From positions 5,934,360 through 5,998,359 of the forward strand of contig NZ_KI421511.1 of assembly GCF_000473265.1 (NCBI RefSeq): a DNA stretch of 64,000 nt. Reading direction: 5' to 3'. Position numbers and translations under genes: made by a program. Shown one piece after another: positions 60,794 to 64,000 of this stretch (positions within the stretch are counted from its first letter, which is position 1; each line of letters opens with the position of its first letter). Origin of the DNA: Amycolatopsis thermoflava N1165. GTDB taxonomy: Bacteria; Actinomycetota; Actinomycetes; Mycobacteriales; Pseudonocardiaceae. The notes under the pieces are model-generated. The model was given only the letters and a program-made list of their open reading frames with translations, did no database searches and had not been told where the DNA came from.

Positions 60794-61803
60794 CCGAGCA
60801 GGCGGATCACCAGGTCCCGGCGGCTGCGCACGCCGACCTTGTCGAACACGGCCTTGAGGTGGTCTTGCACGGTGTGCGCGGAGATGTGCAGCTGGTCGCT
60901 GATCGCGCGGGTCGGCAGGCCACGCAGGACCAGCGTGGCGACGTCGGCCTCGCGCGTGGTCAGCCCGTGCGCGGCCAGCACCAGCGGAGCCGCCGCGCGC
61001 GCCTCGGCCGGTTCGACCACGACGGCCAGCTGCCCGGTGCCGGTGAGCCGCGAGGCGTGCAGCGTGAGCCACGAGCCGTCGGCGCCACGCACCCGGGCAC
61101 TCGGCAAGGCGCTACCGGACCGCAGCGCGGCGGCGACCGCGTACACCGGCAGGGGCAGCGGAGCTCCAGGCGGGAGCAGGGACAACAGGTGCTCGGCGTC
61201 GGGGGTCAGCGAGACGAGCCGCAGGTCGTCGGTCAGCAGCACCACTCCCGGCCGGTGGTCCGCGGCGGCCGGGCCGTCCACGAGAGCAGCGGTGCGGATG
61301 GCGTGCGCGAGATGAGGGGCGAGACGGGCGAGCGCGGTCTTCTCGGTGGCGGTGAAGCCGAGCAGACCGTCCTCGCGGTGCAGGCAGAGGTAGCCCCAGC
61401 AGCGGCCGCCGGTCACGAGTGCCGCGCGCATCTCGTCACCGAGCCCGAGCGGGCGCATGATCTCGCGGTAGCGCTCGCTGGCCCAGCGGTCCCGCCCGGT
61501 GGCGCCGTCCAGCGTGGCGACCGGCCTGCCGGACGTGACCAGCCCGGCGAAGGTGTTCACGTCGCCGCCGCCGAACTCGTTGTCCAGGAACAACGGTGTC
61601 GCGGTGTCCAGCGGCGGGTCCGGCCAGGCGCCGGTGAACAGCAGCGTCTCCGGATCGGCGGTCGCGAAGAACGTCGCGTCCGAGGGCACCACGCGACGCA
61701 GGGCCCGCAGCACCTCCCGCCGGACGCCGGTGGTGTCCAGGCCGCTGTGCGACAGGCGGATCACGTCGTGCTCGGCGCGGACCGCACTGGCCGATCGCCG
61801 CAT
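60790..61803 (-). CDS. LuxR family transcriptional regulator with GAF-like domain
   Basis: 337 residues. The N-terminal half is a GAF-like sensor (DATFFATADPETLLFTGAWP, FGGGDVNTFAGLV, EMRAALVTGGRCWGYLCLHRED). The helix-turn-helix is at the C-terminus: LTTREADVATLVLRGLPTRAI and HISAHTVQDHLKAVFDKVGV. ATG at 61803. Divergent from the SnoaL-like gene with 87 bp between them, so that gene is a likely target. Ligand unknown. Confidence 0.92.
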   Translation of the reverse strand: MRRSASAVRAEHDVIRLSHSGLDTTGVRREVLRALRRVVPSDATFFATADPETLLFTGAWPDPPLDTATPLFLDNEFGGGDVNTFAGLVTSGRPVATLDGATGRDRWASERYREIMRPLGLGDEMRAALVTGGRCWGYLCLHREDGLLGFTATEKTALARLAPHLAHAIRTAALVDGPAAADHRPGVVLLTDDLRLVSLTPDAEHLLSLLPPGAPLPLPVYAVAAALRSGSALPSARVRGADGSWLTLHASRLTGTGQLAVVVEPAEARAAAPLVLAAHGLTTREADVATLVLRGLPTRAISDQLHISAHTVQDHLKAVFDKVGVRSRRDLVIRLLG

Positions 61804-61890
61804 GGGCCCAGTGTGCGCCCCCGCCGTGCCCCGCGGAAATCCCAGACACGTGGGATGGTCCCGGGGTTCCCACCGACGCAGGATCACCGC

Positions 61891-62328
61891 ATGACCATTG
61901 ACCAGCTCAGCAGCAACAAGCAACTCGTCGAGGACTTCATCCAGGACCTGTTCACCAAGGGCGACCTGGACGCCGTCGACCGCTACCTCGACCCCGCCTT
62001 CGTCAACCACGACCCGCCGTTCCCGGGCATCCCGGACGGGCCCGACGGCATGCGCCAGGCCGCAGCGATGATGCGCCTGGCGATGCCCGACTGGCACAGC
62101 GACGTCGAGCGGCTCGTCGCCGAAGACGACATCGTCGTGGAGGTGTTCACCGCCCGCGGCACCCACCAGGGCGAGCTGATGGGCGTGCCGGGCACCGGCC
62201 GCACGATCTCCCTGCGTGGCATCAACGTCTTCCGTGTGCAGGGCGATCGCATCACCGAGCGCTGGGGCAGGCTCGACCAGCTCGGCCTGCTCCAGCAGCT
62301 CGGGCTCACTTCTCCAGGATCGCCGTGA
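61891..62328 (+). CDS. SnoaL-like ester cyclase/polyketide cyclase family protein
   Basis: 145 residues, NTF2-like fold. Conserved blocks for the ester-cyclase group: NKQLVEDFIQDLFTKGDLDAVD, FVNHDPPFPGIPDGPDGMRQ, VFTARGTHQGELMGVPGTGR and ERWGRLDQLGLLQQLGL. Members are small stand-alone proteins with unclear substrates outside antibiotic pathways. The ATG has GGATCACC rather than a strong ribosome site. The 3' end overlaps the thiolase stop by 23 bp. Confidence 0.87.
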   Translation: MTIDQLSSNKQLVEDFIQDLFTKGDLDAVDRYLDPAFVNHDPPFPGIPDGPDGMRQAAAMMRLAMPDWHSDVERLVAEDDIVVEVFTARGTHQGELMGVPGTGRTISLRGINVFRVQGDRITERWGRLDQLGLLQQLGLTSPGSP

Positions 62329-63578
62329 TGCCCTGGCCGCCCGCGGCGCAGATCGAGATCAGGCCCCGCCCGGAGCCCTTCTCGTGCAGCAGCTTCGCCA
62401 GCGTCGCCACGATGCGGCCGCCCGTCGCCGCGAAGGGGTGGCCCGCGGCCAGCGACGAGCCGTTCACGTTCAGCTTCGACCGGTCGATCGGCCCGAGCGG
62501 CGCGTCCAGCCCGAGCTTCTCCTTGGCGAACGCCGGGCTCTCCCACGCCTTCAACGTCGCGAGCACCTGGGGAGGCGAACGCCTCGTGGATCTCGTAGAA
62601 GTCGAAGTCCTGCAGCGTCAGGCCGGCCTTCGCCAGCATCCGCGGCACCGCGTACGCCGGGGCCATCAGCAGGCCCTCGCCGCCGTGCACATAGTCCACC
62701 GCCGCGGTCTCCGAGAACGTCAGGTACGCCAGGACCGGCAGCTTCCGCGCGGCGGCCCACTCCTCGGTGGCCAGCAGGACGGTCGACGCGCCGTCGGTCA
62801 GCGGGGTCGAGTTGCCCGCGGTCATCGTCCCGTCGGGGCCGCCGAACACCGGCTTGAGCTTGGCCAGCTTCTCCGCGGTCGAGTCCGGCCGCAGGTTCTG
62901 GTCGCGGGACAGCCCGAGGTAGGGCGTCACCAGGTCGTCGAAGAACCCGCGCTCGTAGGCCGCGGCGAGGCGCTGGTGGCTGGTCGCGGCGAGGACGTCC
63001 TGCTCCTCGCGCGAGATCTCCCACTCCTTGGCCGTCAGCGACGCGTGCTCGCCCATCGACAGCCCGGTGCGCGGCTCGGCGTTGCGCGGGATCTCCGGCA
63101 CGATCTGGCCGGGCCGCAGTTTGGTCAGCAGCTTGAGCCGCTGGCCCACCGTCTTCGCGGAGTTGAGCTGCACCAGGATGCGGCGCAGGTCGTCGTTCAC
63201 CGCGAGCGGGGCGTCGGAGGTGGTGTCCACACCGCCGGCGATCGCCGAGTCGATCTGGCCGAGCGCGATCTTGTTCGCGACGTTGACGATCGCCTGCAGC
63301 CCGGTGCCGCACGCCATCTGGACGTCCGCGGCCGGGGTCTCCGGCGAGAGCTTGCTGCCCAGCACGCTCTCCCGGGCCAGGTTGAAGTCGCGCGCGTGCT
63401 TGAGCACGGCGCCCGCGGCGACCTCACCGATGCGCTCGCCCTGCAGCGCGAAGCGGCTCACCAGGCCGTCCAGGGCGGCGGTGAGCATGTCCTGGTTGGA
63501 CGCGTTGGCGTAGCGGCCGTTCGACCGCGCGAACGGGATGCGGTTGCCGCCGACGATGGCGACGCGACGAACGTCCAT
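62306..63578 (-). pseudogene. Acetyl-CoA acetyltransferase (FadA2-like thiolase), one-base frameshift
   Basis: ATG at 63578 with GGAGG upstream. Thiolase motifs in the first frame: VAIVGGNRIPFARS, nucleophile Cys90 in QMACGTGLQA, SMGEHASLTAKEWEISREEQD, and HEAFAS with the catalytic His region. Then the frame breaks at a run of four G (62569-62572 on the plus strand). The rest (VLATLKAWESPAFAKEKLG, NVNGSSLAAGHPFAATGGR, ICAAGGQG with the second Cys) continues in another frame to 62306. Removing one base restores a ~425-residue enzyme. Divergent from the FabG4-like gene, as in mycobacteria. Single-base sequencing error is likely. Confidence 0.87.
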
Positions 63579-63620
63579 CAATTCCTCCCACTGCGGTGGT
63601 GAGCCTCGGATGACAGTGTA

Positions 63621-63638
63621 ACCTACTCACGAGTAGGT
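63621..63638. promoter_or_regulatory. Operator between thiolase and FabG4-like genes
   Basis: ACCTACTC-AC-GAGTAGGT, perfect 8-bp arms, in the 82 bp between the divergent starts. The compact palindrome fits a TetR-type regulator of fatty acid genes; the regulator is not in the window. Confidence 0.7.
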
Positions 63639-63660
63639 AAGCTCGGTAAGGAGGCACGTC

Positions 63661-64000
63661 ATGGCCGACCGGTATCAGCAGTTCACCAAGACGCCGATCG
63701 GGAAGTTCCTGGTGCCCAAGCTCGGGCTGCCCAACCCGCCGGTGCTGCGCCGCTACCGCCCCGGCCAGCCCGCCCTCGATGGTCCCGCACTTTTCGGCGC
63801 CGCGCCCGGTGGACGGCTCGAAAAGACCGTGCAGAACCAGCTCGCGGCGGCCGGTATCACGGTGCTGACCGAGCCCGCGGGCGGCGACCAGCGCTACGGC
63901 GGCCTGGTGTTCGACGCCACCGGCATCACCGACCCGGCGCAGCTGCGTGAGGTGTACCTGTTCTTCCACCCGGTGATCCGCAAGATCGGCTACTGCGGCC
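63661..64000 (+). CDS. High-molecular-weight 3-oxoacyl-ACP reductase, FabG4-like (N-terminal part)
   Basis: The first 113 residues are visible, running off the window end. Opening MADRYQQFTKTPIGKFLVPK and LGLPNPPVLRRYRPGQPAL is characteristic of FabG4-type proteins, which carry an extra N-terminal flavodoxin-like domain before the SDR domain. GVLDG-like and GGLVFDATG blocks follow. M. tuberculosis fabG4 has the same divergent arrangement with fadA2. The reductase reduces 3-ketoacyl groups. ATG start with AAGGAGG. Confidence 0.85.
   Translation, partial: MADRYQQFTKTPIGKFLVPKLGLPNPPVLRRYRPGQPALDGPALFGAAPGGRLEKTVQNQLAAAGITVLTEPAGGDQRYGGLVFDATGITDPAQLREVYLFFHPVIRKIGYCG

Overview
The window is high-GC actinobacterial chromosome, most likely from a member of the Pseudonocardiaceae close to Amycolatopsis. 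Three observations support this: GC-rich third codon positions with many GTG starts; type VII (ESX) secretion genes of the PPE/EspG/DUF3558 kind; and mycobacteria-like gene order (rpsF-ssb-rpsR-rplI, a class A PBP with a GT87-like gene and DUF5318, PadR-ino1, and a FadA2/FabG4-like divergent pair at the right edge). The genus is inferred, not proven.

Layout. 1-2.5 kb: an ESX-associated cluster (EspG-like, PPE-like, DUF3558 lipoprotein, small EspC-like protein). 2.6-4.3 kb: ribosomal operon rpsF-ssb-rpsR-rplI with a leader that can hide the Shine-Dalgarno. 4.3-7.0 kb: three tandem paralogous secreted proteins with a conserved C-terminal membrane anchor. 7.1-15.5 kb: nfo, an HNH-nuclease remnant, PBP1/GT87 in one open frame, DUF5318, PadR, ino1 and a HAD phosphatase. 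15.5-19 kb: two drug-efflux units, ArsR/MFS and MarR/MFS, each with clear operators. 19-24.8 kb: PhoX, SMI1/KNR4, an MFS permease, a kinase-fold protein and an SDR. 24.8-26.8 kb: a second type VII secretion module with a putative effector. 26.8-28.4 kb: a deletion scar joining TetR and NmrA-like genes head to head, followed by decayed tandem copies of the NmrA 3' end. 28.4-31.8 kb: amidohydrolase, MmyB-like regulator, SDR and a DUF3558 lipoprotein. 31.8-37.3 kb: a two-component system divergent from an ABC/FtsX exporter. 37.3-43.9 kb: trmB, an unknown gene, an ABC-2 exporter, an SDR and a second two-component system. 43.9-48.6 kb: dynamin-like GTPase, GrpE-like protein, dynamin-like GTPase and an acidic calcium-loop protein. 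49-54.3 kb: GTP-dependent PEPCK, a luciferase-like oxidoreductase, an intergenic repeat field, an XRE regulator, a long hairpin containing a DnaA-box-like motif, a 48-residue membrane ORF and a secreted peptidase. 54.5-58.7 kb: DUF3311/SSS permease pair, AhpD-like protein and a MarR-GNAT fusion. 58.8-64 kb: AAA ATPase, DoxX-like protein, LuxR regulator, SnoaL-like protein, thiolase and FabG4-like protein (cut by the window end).

Things to know when using the annotation. At least three genes (DUF3558 lipoprotein, first MFS pump, thiolase), and probably the PBP1/GT87 junction, look interrupted by single-base indels, several at short G/C runs. Sequencing error must be excluded before calling them pseudogenes. 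The region is densely regulated: several divergent or self-regulated genes have perfect inverted repeats over or beside their promoters. No tRNA, rRNA, CRISPR array, prophage or insertion sequence was recognised.
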